DNA of 64,000 bases, taken from assembly GCA_963818445.1 (NCBI GenBank), contig CAWFSG010000014.1, positions 16,045 through 80,044 on the forward strand, read 5' to 3'. The notes below the pieces were generated by a model that was not told the DNA's origin, did no database searches, and saw nothing but the letters and a program-made list of their open reading frames with translations. Position 1 is the stretch's first letter. The number at the start of each line of letters is the position of its first letter. Shown one piece after another: positions 26,162-34,933 of the stretch. Source of the stretch: Prado023 sp963818445 (lineage in GTDB: Bacteria > Actinomycetota > Actinomycetes > S36-B12 > CAIYMF01). A program made the translations under genes and the position numbers.

Positions 26162-27859
26162 GTGCCGTCCGTCGTGTCCAGCGCCCCTGCCGCGATCGAT
26201 GTCGCGGAGCGCTACATCCGCCCCCTTGCCGGGCGCGAGATCCGCGGCCTGGCCTGGGCCGGCGACGACCTGTTGGTCCTCGACGCGCGCACTGGCCGCC
26301 TGGCCCTCGTGGACCCGGACACAGATGGGACCCGTGTGGTCAACGACACGATGACGGGCGTGTTCGTCGGCGCCGGTGGGCTCTCGCTGGCTGACGGGAT
26401 CCTGTGGTTCACCACGGGCCAGGGCCTGCATCGCGCACGATGGTCGCAGGCTGATGAGCGCCCGGCCACGCAGCCCCTCGTCACCGCCCCGGAGCTGGTC
26501 CTGCCCCTGGAGGGCGCGACCGCCGTGGCCGTCCGGTCCGGCCGGGTGCACCTCGTGCGCGGACACACCCTGGAGGTCAGGGAGATCCCCGACCTGGACG
26601 TCGTCGTCGCCCAGGTCGAGCTGCACGGCATCGGGGCGAAGGGGATCGCTGCCACGGCGGACGCGCTCTGGCTGTCCGACGACCTCGAGCAGACCGTCTA
26701 CTGCCTGGATCCGGACACCCTGGCCACGCGCTTCATGGTGGTCACGCCGCTGGAGCGACCGACGGCCATCGCCGCGAGGCGCACGTCCGGCGCCGGGGCC
26801 GACGCACTGCACGTGGCCTACTACGAGAACGAGCCGTACCTCAAGGACAACCCCTGGATCGACCCGTCGTGGGAGGTGCGCTACCGCGACCGGGCCCTGA
26901 TCCACCAGCTCCGCGTGCACCACGACCCCGAGGCCCGCCGTGCCTGGTCGACCGGGCACCGGATCCAGATGCACTACTACGTCGACCTCGAGCCCGACGC
27001 TGACGTCGAGGCGTTGCACGACGTCCAGTGGCGGATGAGCCTGCCCATCGAGAGCCCGCGCCAGCGCATGGTGGCGGTGGAGCCCATCGGGCTGCCCTTC
27101 GAGCTCGTCGAGGAGGACGGCCAACCTGTCGCCGTCTTCACGATCCCGCGCGTCGATGCCGGGACGCGGCTCATCCTGGGCTGGCGGGCGACCCTCGAGG
27201 TCTTCGGGATCAAGCACCTGCTCACCGCCGCCGACCTCGCTGACGCCCCGGCGCTGAGCTCCGAGATGGCCGCGCGCTACCTGATCGATGACGAGGACCT
27301 CGACCTGGACTCCCCGGAGATCGCGCAGGCCACGGCCATCGCGCTCGGCGACGAGACCAACGTCCTGGAGCAGGCGCGCCGCCTGCGCAGCTACGTCTAC
27401 GACCGGCTCGAGTACGAGATGGGCAACGCGGACTCCCCGATCGGCGTGCTGGCCCGGGGGAGCGGCTCCTGCGGCGAGCACGTCGGAACGATCATGGCGC
27501 TGTACCGCCGTGCCGGCCTGGCCTGCCGCGTGGCCGGGCGGTACAAGAGCCCCTACCACCCGTGGAGCGGGGGGCCGCTGTACCCGGACTTCAACCACGT
27601 GTGGGTGGACCTGTACCTGCCCGGGTACGGCTGGGTCCCGGTCGAGAGCAACCCCGACGGCGACGTCGTGGACGTCGGGCCGTACCCCGACCGGTTCTTC
27701 CTCGGCCTGCCCTGGCGCCACGTCGAGGTCGGCAAGGACATCTCGTTCGAGAAGGTCACCTACGACGAGGGCACCCGTCGTCGGCGGATCGGCGCGCGGC
27801 GCCTGAGCGGCAACCACATCCGGTTCGACATCCTGGCCGAGATCGCTCCGGGAACCTGA
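26162..27859 (+). CDS. transglutaminase-like cysteine protease superfamily protein
   Basis: GTG 26162 lies eight bases after AGGAG. The 565-residue protein begins with a region rich in repeated strands, such as IRGLAWAGDDLLVLDARTGR and VFVGAGGLSLADGILWFTTG. This looks like a beta-propeller of about 230 residues. A transglutaminase core follows near residue 400-530. It has the Cys in GSGSCGEHVGTIMALYRRAG, the His in YPDFNHVWVDLYLPGYGWVP and the Asp in ESNPDGDVVDVG. These form the Cys-His-Asp triad, so a hydrolase or amide transferase activity is likely. There is no signal peptide, so it is probably cytoplasmic. The substrate is unknown. Confidence 0.75.
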   Translation: MPSVVSSAPAAIDVAERYIRPLAGREIRGLAWAGDDLLVLDARTGRLALVDPDTDGTRVVNDTMTGVFVGAGGLSLADGILWFTTGQGLHRARWSQADERPATQPLVTAPELVLPLEGATAVAVRSGRVHLVRGHTLEVREIPDLDVVVAQVELHGIGAKGIAATADALWLSDDLEQTVYCLDPDTLATRFMVVTPLERPTAIAARRTSGAGADALHVAYYENEPYLKDNPWIDPSWEVRYRDRALIHQLRVHHDPEARRAWSTGHRIQMHYYVDLEPDADVEALHDVQWRMSLPIESPRQRMVAVEPIGLPFELVEEDGQPVAVFTIPRVDAGTRLILGWRATLEVFGIKHLLTAADLADAPALSSEMAARYLIDDEDLDLDSPEIAQATAIALGDETNVLEQARRLRSYVYDRLEYEMGNADSPIGVLARGSGSCGEHVGTIMALYRRAGLACRVAGRYKSPYHPWSGGPLYPDFNHVWVDLYLPGYGWVPVESNPDGDVVDVGPYPDRFFLGLPWRHVEVGKDISFEKVTYDEGTRRRRIGARRLSGNHIRFDILAEIAPGT

Positions 27860-27870
27860 GGTCGTCAGTC

Positions 27871-28371
27871 TCAGCGGGAGTCGCGCTTCGCCTGTCGCTT
27901 GGCGCCCTGGGCCCTGCTCGACGCGTTGCGCTTCTCCCGCCCCGGGCCCTTGGGCGTCCGGTCCGTGACCTGCGCCTCGCCAGTGGATTGCCCGCCGTCG
28001 GAGGCAGCATCGCTGCCCGGCCACGTCCCCGCCGGGGTCGCTGCCGACAGACGCGCGGCCTTGAGCTCCTCAGCTGAGGCCGCGGCCACCGTGGCCAGCT
28101 GCGCGCTCACGCGGGCCAGAGCATCCTCGAAGGCCTCGGCGCGCCCCGCATTGCGCGAGTTGCGCTTCTTGGCCATCCCGCGGCCGCCCTTCTTCGACAC
28201 CTTCGCGCTGCCCTCACGCCGGTAGATGCCCACGTACTTGTTGCGGGCCCGCCGGATCCGCCGGTGCAGGTCGACCAGCGAGTCCTCGTCGAGCGTGGCC
28301 ATGCGCTCGACCTCGGTCTCGCGCAGGAGGTCCTGCTCCTTGCGGCCCAGCGAGTTGACCAGTGCGTCCAT
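27871..28371 (-). CDS. basic conserved hypothetical protein
   Basis: The 166-residue product starts MDALVNSLGRKEQDLLRETE and contains a Lys/Arg-rich stretch AKVSKKGGRGMAKKRNSRNA and a basic end. An N-terminal helix pair (residues 10-50) resembles a conserved actinobacterial family I cannot name. The charge suggests nucleic-acid binding. It is convergent with the transglutaminase-like gene, 11 bases apart. Confidence 0.6.
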   Translation of the reverse strand: MDALVNSLGRKEQDLLRETEVERMATLDEDSLVDLHRRIRRARNKYVGIYRREGSAKVSKKGGRGMAKKRNSRNAGRAEAFEDALARVSAQLATVAAASAEELKAARLSAATPAGTWPGSDAASDGGQSTGEAQVTDRTPKGPGREKRNASSRAQGAKRQAKRDSR

Positions 28372-28487
28372 GGTTGATGCCTCCGCGTCTCGATCCGGTG
28401 ATCAGGTGACCCTACCGGCTGAACCGGGGGGCTGCCCGCCGGTCCGGGACCGGTCATGAGCGAGGGCGCCTGCTGCCCGGAGCGTCG

Positions 28488-30068
28488 TCAGGCAGGGGCC
28501 AACGGCCAGGCGGTGAGGTCGAGGGTCACCTGGGCCCCGGTGGCGTCGAAGCCGACCAGTGAGTCGCCGTCCACCGGGTAGATCCGCGCGCTCAATGCCA
28601 GCCGGCCGCCGTCGACGAACACCTCGACGGAGGAGTGGTCGAGCAGGATCCGGGCATCCACGTCCGGGCCAGGACGGAAGCTCCCGGTGAACACCCCGCC
28701 CTCGCCAGTGCCCAGCTTCGTCCGATCAAGGGTCGCCGTCCCTGCATGGGGGTCGAGGGTGAGCACGACCGGCCTTCCGGCCTCGCCGTCGCGCAGGCGG
28801 ACGGCCAGAGTCGCGGTAGGTGCGCAGGTCGCCTTCAGCTGGAGGTCCAGGGCAGTTCCGGACACACCGGCCACCCCCATCGACGTGCCGGCCTCCAACT
28901 GCGCGCCGGCCACCACCGTGGGCTCGCCGCGCAGCAACGTCAGCTCGGCGACCGGCCACTGGAGCAACGTGTCCTCCTCGAGGTGCACCTCCCTGGGGAC
29001 GGTGAGGCAGTGGACCCACCCGCGGGCCACCGTCGGATGCTTGACCTCGAGCTCCGGCTGCCCCTCGTGGTCGGGCATGCCCATCCAGCCGACCATGATG
29101 GTCCGTCCCGAGGCGTCGGTGAGCGTCTGCGGGGCGTAGAAGTCCGGGCCCGCGTCCACCCGCCGGTACTCGCCCTCGCGAGTGAAGGCTGGCGTGCCCA
29201 CGTCCAGGGTGCCCACCGCGTACACCGACACGTCCTCCCAGCGCCCGGCGCCAGCGGCCTCGCCGTGGTCGAGCTGGGGGGAGATGAACAGAGCATCGCG
29301 GCCGTCCAGGTGCACCAGGTCTGGGCACTCCCACATGTAGCCGTACGGGTCGTCGGCCCCGCCGGCGACCTGCCCGAGGTACTCCCAGTCGACGAGGTCG
29401 TCGGAGCGCAGCAGCAGCGCCGTGCCGTGCAGGTCCTCGGTCTGCGCCCCGAGCACCATCCAGTGGTGGCCGTCCCGGGACCAGACCTTCGGGTCGCGCA
29501 CGTGCGCGGTGCAGCCGGGGATCGCCCCGACGAGCGGGTTCGCCCGGTGCTTGATCACCCGGCCCGCCGGGTCCACTGTGGCCAGGTTCTGGAAGGGCGT
29601 GCGACCACCGTCGGGGGTGCGCACGTTGCCGGTGTAGAGGAACCGGACCGCGCCCTCGTGCACGATTCCGCTACCCGAGTAGCAGCCGTGGCTCTCGTAG
29701 TCATGGCTCGGCGCGAGCGCGATCGGCTGCTCGGTCCAGTGCACGAGGTCCGTGCTGGTCAGGTACGCCCAGAACTTCAGGGCGTGCTTGGGCGCGAAGG
29801 GATGCCACTGGTAGCAGAGGTGGTAGGTGCCGCGGTGCTGGACCAGTCCGTTGGGGTCGTTGAGCAGCCCGACCGGCGGTTGGACGTGGAAGGCCTGGCG
29901 CCATGGGTCCTCATCAACCGTCGCCGGCCGCTCCTCGACGGCACGGTGGGCGAACGCCCGCAGCTCACCATCCAGGGCGAACGCGTCGGTGGTGACCGGG
30001 GCGCCCACCGTCTCGGCTCCCGAGCCCGGCCATGGGGCGCCCGGGTGGTGAGCGGGGTCGGTGGTCAT
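28488..30068 (-). CDS. glycoside hydrolase family 32 (sucrose / sucrose-6-phosphate hydrolase)
   Basis: ATG 30068 overlaps the fructokinase stop (ATGA). The 526-residue protein has the GH32 nucleophile motif GLLNDPNGLVQHRGTYHLCY near residue 72, the transition-state Asp in HVRDPKVWSRDGHHWM, and the acid/base Glu in YGYMWECPDLVHLDG. A C-terminal beta-sandwich follows from about residue 390 (for example ILLDHSSVEVFVDGGRLALS). There is no signal peptide, so it acts inside the cell, as expected for hydrolysis of sucrose 6-phosphate delivered by the PTS encoded upstream. Confidence 0.9.
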   Translation of the reverse strand: MTTDPAHHPGAPWPGSGAETVGAPVTTDAFALDGELRAFAHRAVEERPATVDEDPWRQAFHVQPPVGLLNDPNGLVQHRGTYHLCYQWHPFAPKHALKFWAYLTSTDLVHWTEQPIALAPSHDYESHGCYSGSGIVHEGAVRFLYTGNVRTPDGGRTPFQNLATVDPAGRVIKHRANPLVGAIPGCTAHVRDPKVWSRDGHHWMVLGAQTEDLHGTALLLRSDDLVDWEYLGQVAGGADDPYGYMWECPDLVHLDGRDALFISPQLDHGEAAGAGRWEDVSVYAVGTLDVGTPAFTREGEYRRVDAGPDFYAPQTLTDASGRTIMVGWMGMPDHEGQPELEVKHPTVARGWVHCLTVPREVHLEEDTLLQWPVAELTLLRGEPTVVAGAQLEAGTSMGVAGVSGTALDLQLKATCAPTATLAVRLRDGEAGRPVVLTLDPHAGTATLDRTKLGTGEGGVFTGSFRPGPDVDARILLDHSSVEVFVDGGRLALSARIYPVDGDSLVGFDATGAQVTLDLTAWPLAPA

Positions 30069-30973
30069 GGCGAGGATTCCAGCGCCAGCTGGCCGAGTGC
30101 GATGCACCCCGAGACGCCGGCCTTGTTTCCCAGCCCGGGCGGGACGATGAACTCGTCAATCCGATCGAGGATCTCTGGGGCGTGGATGTAGCCGTTGAGC
30201 AGGGACTGAGTCTCTGTGCGGATCCGCGGGAACAGGTGCAGCTGCTCCATGACCCCACCGCCGAGCACGATGCGCTCCGGGGACAGCGTGCAGATGAGGT
30301 TGGCGCACGCCAGAGCGAGGTAGTGGGCCTCGAGGTCCCAGGCCGGATGGTCCGGTCCGAGTTCGGCGGCAGGGACCTTCCAGCGGGCGCCGATGGCTGG
30401 CCCGGCGGCGAGTCCCTCGAGGCAGTCGCCGTGGTAGGGGCAGACGCCGGGGAAGGGATCGACCCCTGGGTCACGAGGCATCGCGACGTGACCGGCTTCG
30501 GGATGGATCAGCCCATGCAGGATGCGGCCGTTGACGATGATCCCGCCGCCGATTCCGGTTCCGATCGTCAGGTAGACGAAGGTGTCGACGTCCTGGGCAG
30601 CTCCCCAGAGGTGCTCGCCAAGGGCAGCGCCATTGACATCGGTGTCGAAGCCGATCGGGACCCCGAGCCCCGCACTCAGCAGCCCCACGACATCGGTGTC
30701 CGACCACCCCGGCTTCGGGGTCGTGGTCACCCAGCCGTAGGTGGGGGAGCCCGGTCGCGGGTCGCAGGGCCCGAAGGTCCCGTACCCGATGGCTGCGATC
30801 GACTCGCCGTGCTCGGCCTGCCAGGTCGTGAAGTAGTCGATGACCCGCGGCAGGCACTCGTCCGGGGAGCTCGTGGGGAACCGGACCTCGTCGCGCAGGT
30901 CGTCGGGTCCCGTTCCCACCGCGCAGACCATCTTCGTGCCGCCGGCCTCGACGGCTCCGATCAGTGGCTTCAT
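30065..30973 (-). CDS. ROK family fructokinase
   Basis: ATG 30973 gives 302 residues. The ATP-binding start is LIGAVEAGGTKMVCAVGTG. FDTDVNGAALGEHLWGAAQD and TIGTGIGGGIIVNGRILHGL are ROK signatures, and the zinc-binding region GHVAMPRD to CPYHGDCLEGLAAG holds His and Cys ligands. Members with this sequence phosphorylate fructose. It lies between the PTS and GH32 genes on the same strand and overlaps the latter, so the fructose released from sucrose phosphate would be fed to glycolysis. Confidence 0.88.
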   Translation of the reverse strand: MKPLIGAVEAGGTKMVCAVGTGPDDLRDEVRFPTSSPDECLPRVIDYFTTWQAEHGESIAAIGYGTFGPCDPRPGSPTYGWVTTTPKPGWSDTDVVGLLSAGLGVPIGFDTDVNGAALGEHLWGAAQDVDTFVYLTIGTGIGGGIIVNGRILHGLIHPEAGHVAMPRDPGVDPFPGVCPYHGDCLEGLAAGPAIGARWKVPAAELGPDHPAWDLEAHYLALACANLICTLSPERIVLGGGVMEQLHLFPRIRTETQSLLNGYIHAPEILDRIDEFIVPPGLGNKAGVSGCIALGQLALESSP

Positions 30974-31087
30974 GTGCGCGGTCCCTTCGGTGTGGTGTTC
31001 GCTGCTACCCATCCAACCGGGGTGCGGGCTCCGAGGCCTGCCCACGGGGGCACGGGATCTGATCAACCGTGCCCGGTGGGGAGGGGT

Positions 31088-31124
31088 GGTGCACCCCCGA
31101 CTCGGCAAGGGCCGGGGGTGCACC
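31088..31124 (-). terminator. strong hairpin after the PTS gene
   Basis: GGTGCACCCCC (31088-31098) and GGGGGTGCACC (31114-31124) form a perfect 11-base stem with a 15-base loop. It sits about 25 bases past the likely end of the PTS gene and 115 bases before the fructokinase start. There is no U tract. It may attenuate transcription between the two genes or protect the PTS message. Confidence 0.6.
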
Positions 31125-31148
31125 GGTCTGGGGCGGACAGGCGTCCGG

Positions 31149-32654
31149 TCAGGTGGCGCTGGGAGGGCGTCGATCTCGATGGCCTTGGGCAGGGCGACGG
31201 CCTCGATCTCCTCCTCGTTCATCTGCTCCTCGGCTTCCTTGTTGAAGCCGCGGGCCTTGGTGATGGCGAACGTGGCAGCCATCGCGACGCCGATCGAGAT
31301 GGCTATCCCGATCAGGTACTGCGGGATCTTCTCCGGGGTGACCAGGGCGATGCCCGGGGACGCCGGTCGCACCGATGCTGGTCATCGTCACGTCCGTGGC
31401 CACCACGAAGGCACCTGCGCACGCGCCGCCGAGCAGTGCGCCCAGGAAGGGTGTGAGCAGGCGCAGGTTGACGCCGAAGAGGGCCGGTTCGGTGATCCCG
31501 AGGAAGGCCGACACCGCCGACGGGATCGCGATGTCCTTGATCTTCGTCTTCCGGTGGCGGATCAGGAAGTACGCCGCGAGCGCGGCACCGCCCTGGGCGA
31601 CGTTGGACATCGACCAGATCGGCAGCAGCGGGTTGGCGCCGATGGCAGGGTCGTTGAGCAGGCCGAGCTCGACGGCGTGGAACGAGTGGTGCAGGCCGGT
31701 GATCACGAGCAGCGAGTAGGTGCCGCCCATGATGAACCCGGCGACGGGCCCGCCGAAGTCGAGCAGGTTGACGAAGAAGTCCGAGATCAGCGTCGCCGAC
31801 CACCCGCATGACCGGGCCGATGACCAGGATGGTCGCGAAGCCGGTCGCGATCACCGACAGCAGCGGGGTGAACAGCATGTCGACCACGGTGGGCATCCGC
31901 TTGTGCAGCCACTTCTCCACGATCGACAGGAACCACACCGCGACCAGGACGGGCAGCACGGTGCCCTGGTAGCCGATCTGGCTGATCTGCCAGCCGAACA
32001 GGTCCCAGGTCGGGATCTCATCGAGGCCGAGGCCTGGCGCCCAGGCGTTGACCATGGCCGGGTGGACCATGATCATGCCGACGACGCCACCGAGGTACTG
32101 GTTGGCCCCGAACACCTTCGCGGCACTGAAGCCGATCAGGATCGGCAGGAACACGAACACCGCGTTGGCGAACATGTTGATCATCGAGGAGAGGTCGGCG
32201 ATCGCCGGCCAGTTGCTGATCAGCGGGTCGTCCCCGAACAGCCCGGGCGTGGGCCAGGACGTTGTACAGGCCCATCATGAGGCCGGAGGCCACCAGGGCG
32301 GGGATCAGCGGCACGAAGATGTCCGAGAGCAGTCTTCACGCCGCGCTGTACGGGGTTCATCTTCTGGGCGGCCGCCTTCTTGACGTCCTCCATGCTGGCT
32401 TCCTTGACCTGGGCGATCTTGCCCAGCTCCTCGTGCACGTGCTGAACGGTGCCCGGGCCGAGGATGATCTGGTACTGCCCACCGGCGGTGAACGACCCCG
32501 CGACCTCGGGGATCTTCTCCACGGCCTTCTTGTCGGCCTTCGCCTCGTCGACCAGCACGAGCCGGAGCCGGGTTGCGCAGTGGGCGTAGCTGGCGATGTT
32601 CTCCGAGCCGCCCACGTCCTTCAGGATCTGTTCTGCGATCCCCTTGTAGTCCAT
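31149..32654 (-). CDS. PTS sucrose-type EIIBC component; multiply frameshifted
   Basis: Starts at ATG 32654. The EIIB domain has the phosphorylated Cys in NIASYAHCATRLRLVLVDEA. The EIIC membrane domain follows in pieces in different frames: VPLIPALVASGLMMGLYNVL, then MINMFANAVFVFLPILIGFS, TGLHHSFHAVELGLLNDPAI and IPSAVSAFLGITEPALFGVN. Apparent single-base insertions lie near 32330, at 32242-32244, near 31792 and at 31356-31359. The exact C-terminus (near 31149) is uncertain because another indel is needed. Repaired, it has about 500 residues, normal for sucrose EIIBC. There is no EIIA domain, so it must borrow EIIA from elsewhere. Neighbours make sucrose the likely sugar. Confidence 0.8.
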
Positions 32655-32765
32655 CTGTGTGCCTCTCTGGGGGTGGAGAGCCGACCCGCGTCCTCCGTCG
32701 GCCTCCCGGCTGGTGCCGGGCTTCCTTGTCGGCTCCTCTTCAGTGTGCAGCAGATTGGAGAGGAT

Positions 32766-32779
32766 TGCAAGCGTTTACA
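32766..32779 (+). promoter_or_regulatory. LacI-type operator between the PTS gene and its regulator
   Basis: TGCAAGCGTTTACA is a near-palindrome with the central CG typical of LacI-family operators. It lies 112 bases before the PTS start and 140 bases before the regulator start, so it could control both divergent promoters. Confidence 0.55.
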
Positions 32780-32844
32780 CACAATGTCTTCAAACAGAGG
32801 ACCTTGGTCCCATGCACGTGCTCAAAGGTCCTTGCACTTTGGAT

Positions 32845-32856
32845 GACAGCGCTTGC
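32845..32856 (+). promoter_or_regulatory. second LacI-type operator-like palindrome
   Basis: GACAGCGCTTGC has the AGCGCT core with a central CG and partial flanking symmetry. It is 79 bases downstream of the first site and 63 bases before the regulator ATG. Two sites spaced by about 7.5 helical turns could support looping. Confidence 0.35.
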
Positions 32857-32918
32857 GCGCACTCGCGCCATGATAGCGTTGTCATTGCGGCGATCCAGTC
32901 AACGTGGAGGGGATCCAC

Positions 32919-33972
32919 ATGGCATTCCAGGGGTCTGACCGGGGCGCGGAAGGCGGGCAGCCCTGCGGACATCGATGCAGTCGCGCGCCGTGCCGGGGTG
33001 TCGACGGCGACCGTCTCGCGCGCCCTGCGCGGCCTGCCCAATGTCTCGGAGCAGACCCGTGCTCGGGTCCTGGCCGCCGCACAGGAGTTGGACTACGTCA
33101 TCTCGCCGAGCGCCTCACGTCTTGCCAGTGGGCAGACCCACTCGATCGGGGTGGTCACCCCCTACCTTGGTCGGTGGTTCTTCGGCCAGGTCCTGTCCGG
33201 TGCTGAGGAGGTGCTCCGAGCGGCCGGGTACGACGTCCTGCTGTACGCCCTGCCCGACGATGCATCGCGGGAGAGCTTCTTCGCGCGGATGCCCCTGCGC
33301 CGCCGTGTCGATGGGGTGCTGGTGCTGACCCTGCCCATGGAGGATGCCGAGATCGAGCAACTGGGGGCCCTCGGGGTTCCCATCGGGTCGGTGGGGGTCC
33401 CCGGCCCGGGGGTCTCGTGCGCGTCCATCGATGATGCGGCCGCGGCCCGGGTCGCAGTCAACCACCTGATCAACCTGGGCCACGAGCGGATCGCGCTGAT
33501 CGGCGGTGGCCCGAGCGAGCCGATCCACTTCACCGTGCCCCATGACCGCCTCGCCGGCTACCGGGGGGCCATGGCCGACGCGGGCCTATCGGTGCCTGAG
33601 GGGTACGAGGCCGACGGGGCCTTCAGCTTCGCCGGGGGCGAGGCGGCCATGGCCAGTCTGCTCTCGTTGCCGAACCCGCCCACCGCTGCCTTCGCGGAGT
33701 CCGACGAGATGGCCATGGGCGCGATGCGCACCATTCGGCACTCTGGGCTGCGCTGCCCCGACGACATCAGCATCGTCGGGTTCGACGACCACGAGTTGGC
33801 TGAGATGGTGGACCTGACCACCATCGCCCAGCCTGTCCGCGAGCAGGGCAGGACGGCTGCCCAGCTGCTACTCGACCGAATCTCCGGTGCGCAGGCCACG
33901 GATCGTCTACTGCCGACCCGGATCGTCCTGCGTGCAAGCACCTGTCCGCCCGCGCAGCGGCGTAGGCAGTAG
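32919..33972 (+). CDS. LacI family transcriptional regulator of the sucrose genes; frameshift near start
   Basis: ATG 32919 has a good GGAGGGG site six bases upstream but leads into the conserved frame only after a one-base shift near 32955. The protein then reads PADIDAVARRAGVSTATVSR, the LacI helix-turn-helix, and ALRGLPNVSEQTR. The periplasmic-binding-like domain spans about 65-340, including IGVVTPYLGRWFFGQVLSGA, NLGHERIALIGGG and ISIVGFDDHELAEMVDLTTI. It is divergent from the PTS gene, with LacI-type operators between, so it probably represses the sucrose genes. The effector is likely a sucrose or fructose derivative. Confidence 0.85.
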
Positions 33973-34081
33973 CCGGTTCAGCGCGGCCGCGCCAGGCGTG
34001 GATGGAGTCGCCGGCCAGCATCGCTGCAGCCTCCACGCCCCCGCGCTACCGTGGCGGTGTGTTGCATCCCGGGAGTTGTCG

Positions 34082-34606
34082 ATGAGCAGGCGGTATGTGC
34101 TCTTCGCTGCTGCGTATGAGTCGGGCCCGCCTGCCCTCGACGGGCTGCGGGTGCTCAGCTCAGCCGGACGGGAGGACATCGCCGGGGCCGGTCTCCTGCA
34201 CCGCGATGAGCACGGGCGAACCACCCTCGAGAGGACCAGCGGGTCCACGGTCCTGCGCGCGTTGCTGGTCGGGCTGGTCGTCGGCCTCGCGGCGGGTCTG
34301 GGCACGACGCTCATGTGGGTCACCGCCCTGATCGGGGCTGCGGTCGGGGCCTTGGTCGGCTACAACGACCGGACGACCGAGGTCCGCGAGCTGGGCAGCC
34401 TCGTCGGTGAGCTCGTCCCGACGGGCGGCTACGCCGTCGTGGCCCTCGCCGAGCAGGGCCTGGCCGGGCGCCTGTCGCAGCAGTTCGACCTCGCCCAGGC
34501 GATCCGCACGATCCCGATCTCGGGTCGACGGATGTCCGAGCTCGCCCGCCGGATGGCCAGTGGGAACGCCGACTTCCTGCGGGGCCTCGACGGATCGGGG
34601 CAATGA
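34082..34606 (+). CDS. membrane protein resembling DUF1269 family
   Basis: ATG 34082 follows GGGAG. The 174-residue protein has a soluble N-terminal ferredoxin-like part (MSRRYVLFAAAYESGPPALD) and a central Gly-rich hairpin of two hydrophobic segments (LLVGLVVGLAAGLGTTLMWV and IGAAVGALVGY). A C-terminal soluble part includes GGYAVVALAEQGLAGRLSQQ. This layout is that of DUF1269-type proteins, whose function is unknown. Confidence 0.6.
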   Translation: MSRRYVLFAAAYESGPPALDGLRVLSSAGREDIAGAGLLHRDEHGRTTLERTSGSTVLRALLVGLVVGLAAGLGTTLMWVTALIGAAVGALVGYNDRTTEVRELGSLVGELVPTGGYAVVALAEQGLAGRLSQQFDLAQAIRTIPISGRRMSELARRMASGNADFLRGLDGSGQ

Positions 34607-34682
34607 CCCCGCAGAGTCCGGCGGTGGTAGCCCCGGGCCATGTGCGATGATCCAGCCAGCCGTGTCGGGAGTTGGGGAGCGC

Positions 34683-34886
34683 ATGTCGTCACCTGAGGAA
34701 GTGAACCCGCGCCGCGTGCGGTGGACGTGGCGTACTCTCGCAGCGATTGTCCTGATCGCGGCGTACCTGTTGGTGTTGAACGCTGTGTACCGCTCCGGCC
34801 ATGAGATCGTCGCGCTTGCGCTCCTCGCCGTGGGGCTCATTGCCCCTGGGGCCTGGCAGCTGCGCCGCAGTCGTTCCAAGGACTGA
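34683..34886 (+). CDS. small two-helix membrane protein
   Basis: ATG 34683 follows GGGGAGC. The 67-residue product has hydrophobic segments TLAAIVLIAAYLLVLNAVY and IVALALLAVGLIAPGAWQL and a basic end RRSRSKD. No family recognised. It lies 76 bases after the DUF1269-like gene on the same strand. Confidence 0.5.
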   Translation: MSSPEEVNPRRVRWTWRTLAAIVLIAAYLLVLNAVYRSGHEIVALALLAVGLIAPGAWQLRRSRSKD

Positions 34887-34933
34887 CATGTCGCCAGCGG
34901 GCCGCGCGCTGTCGGCGCGCTAGCCGCGACCAG

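Noticed and set aside
31088..31124. Hairpin as a riboswitch or small RNA
   Set aside because: It is a single simple stem after a coding region; a terminator or processing hairpin is enough to explain it.
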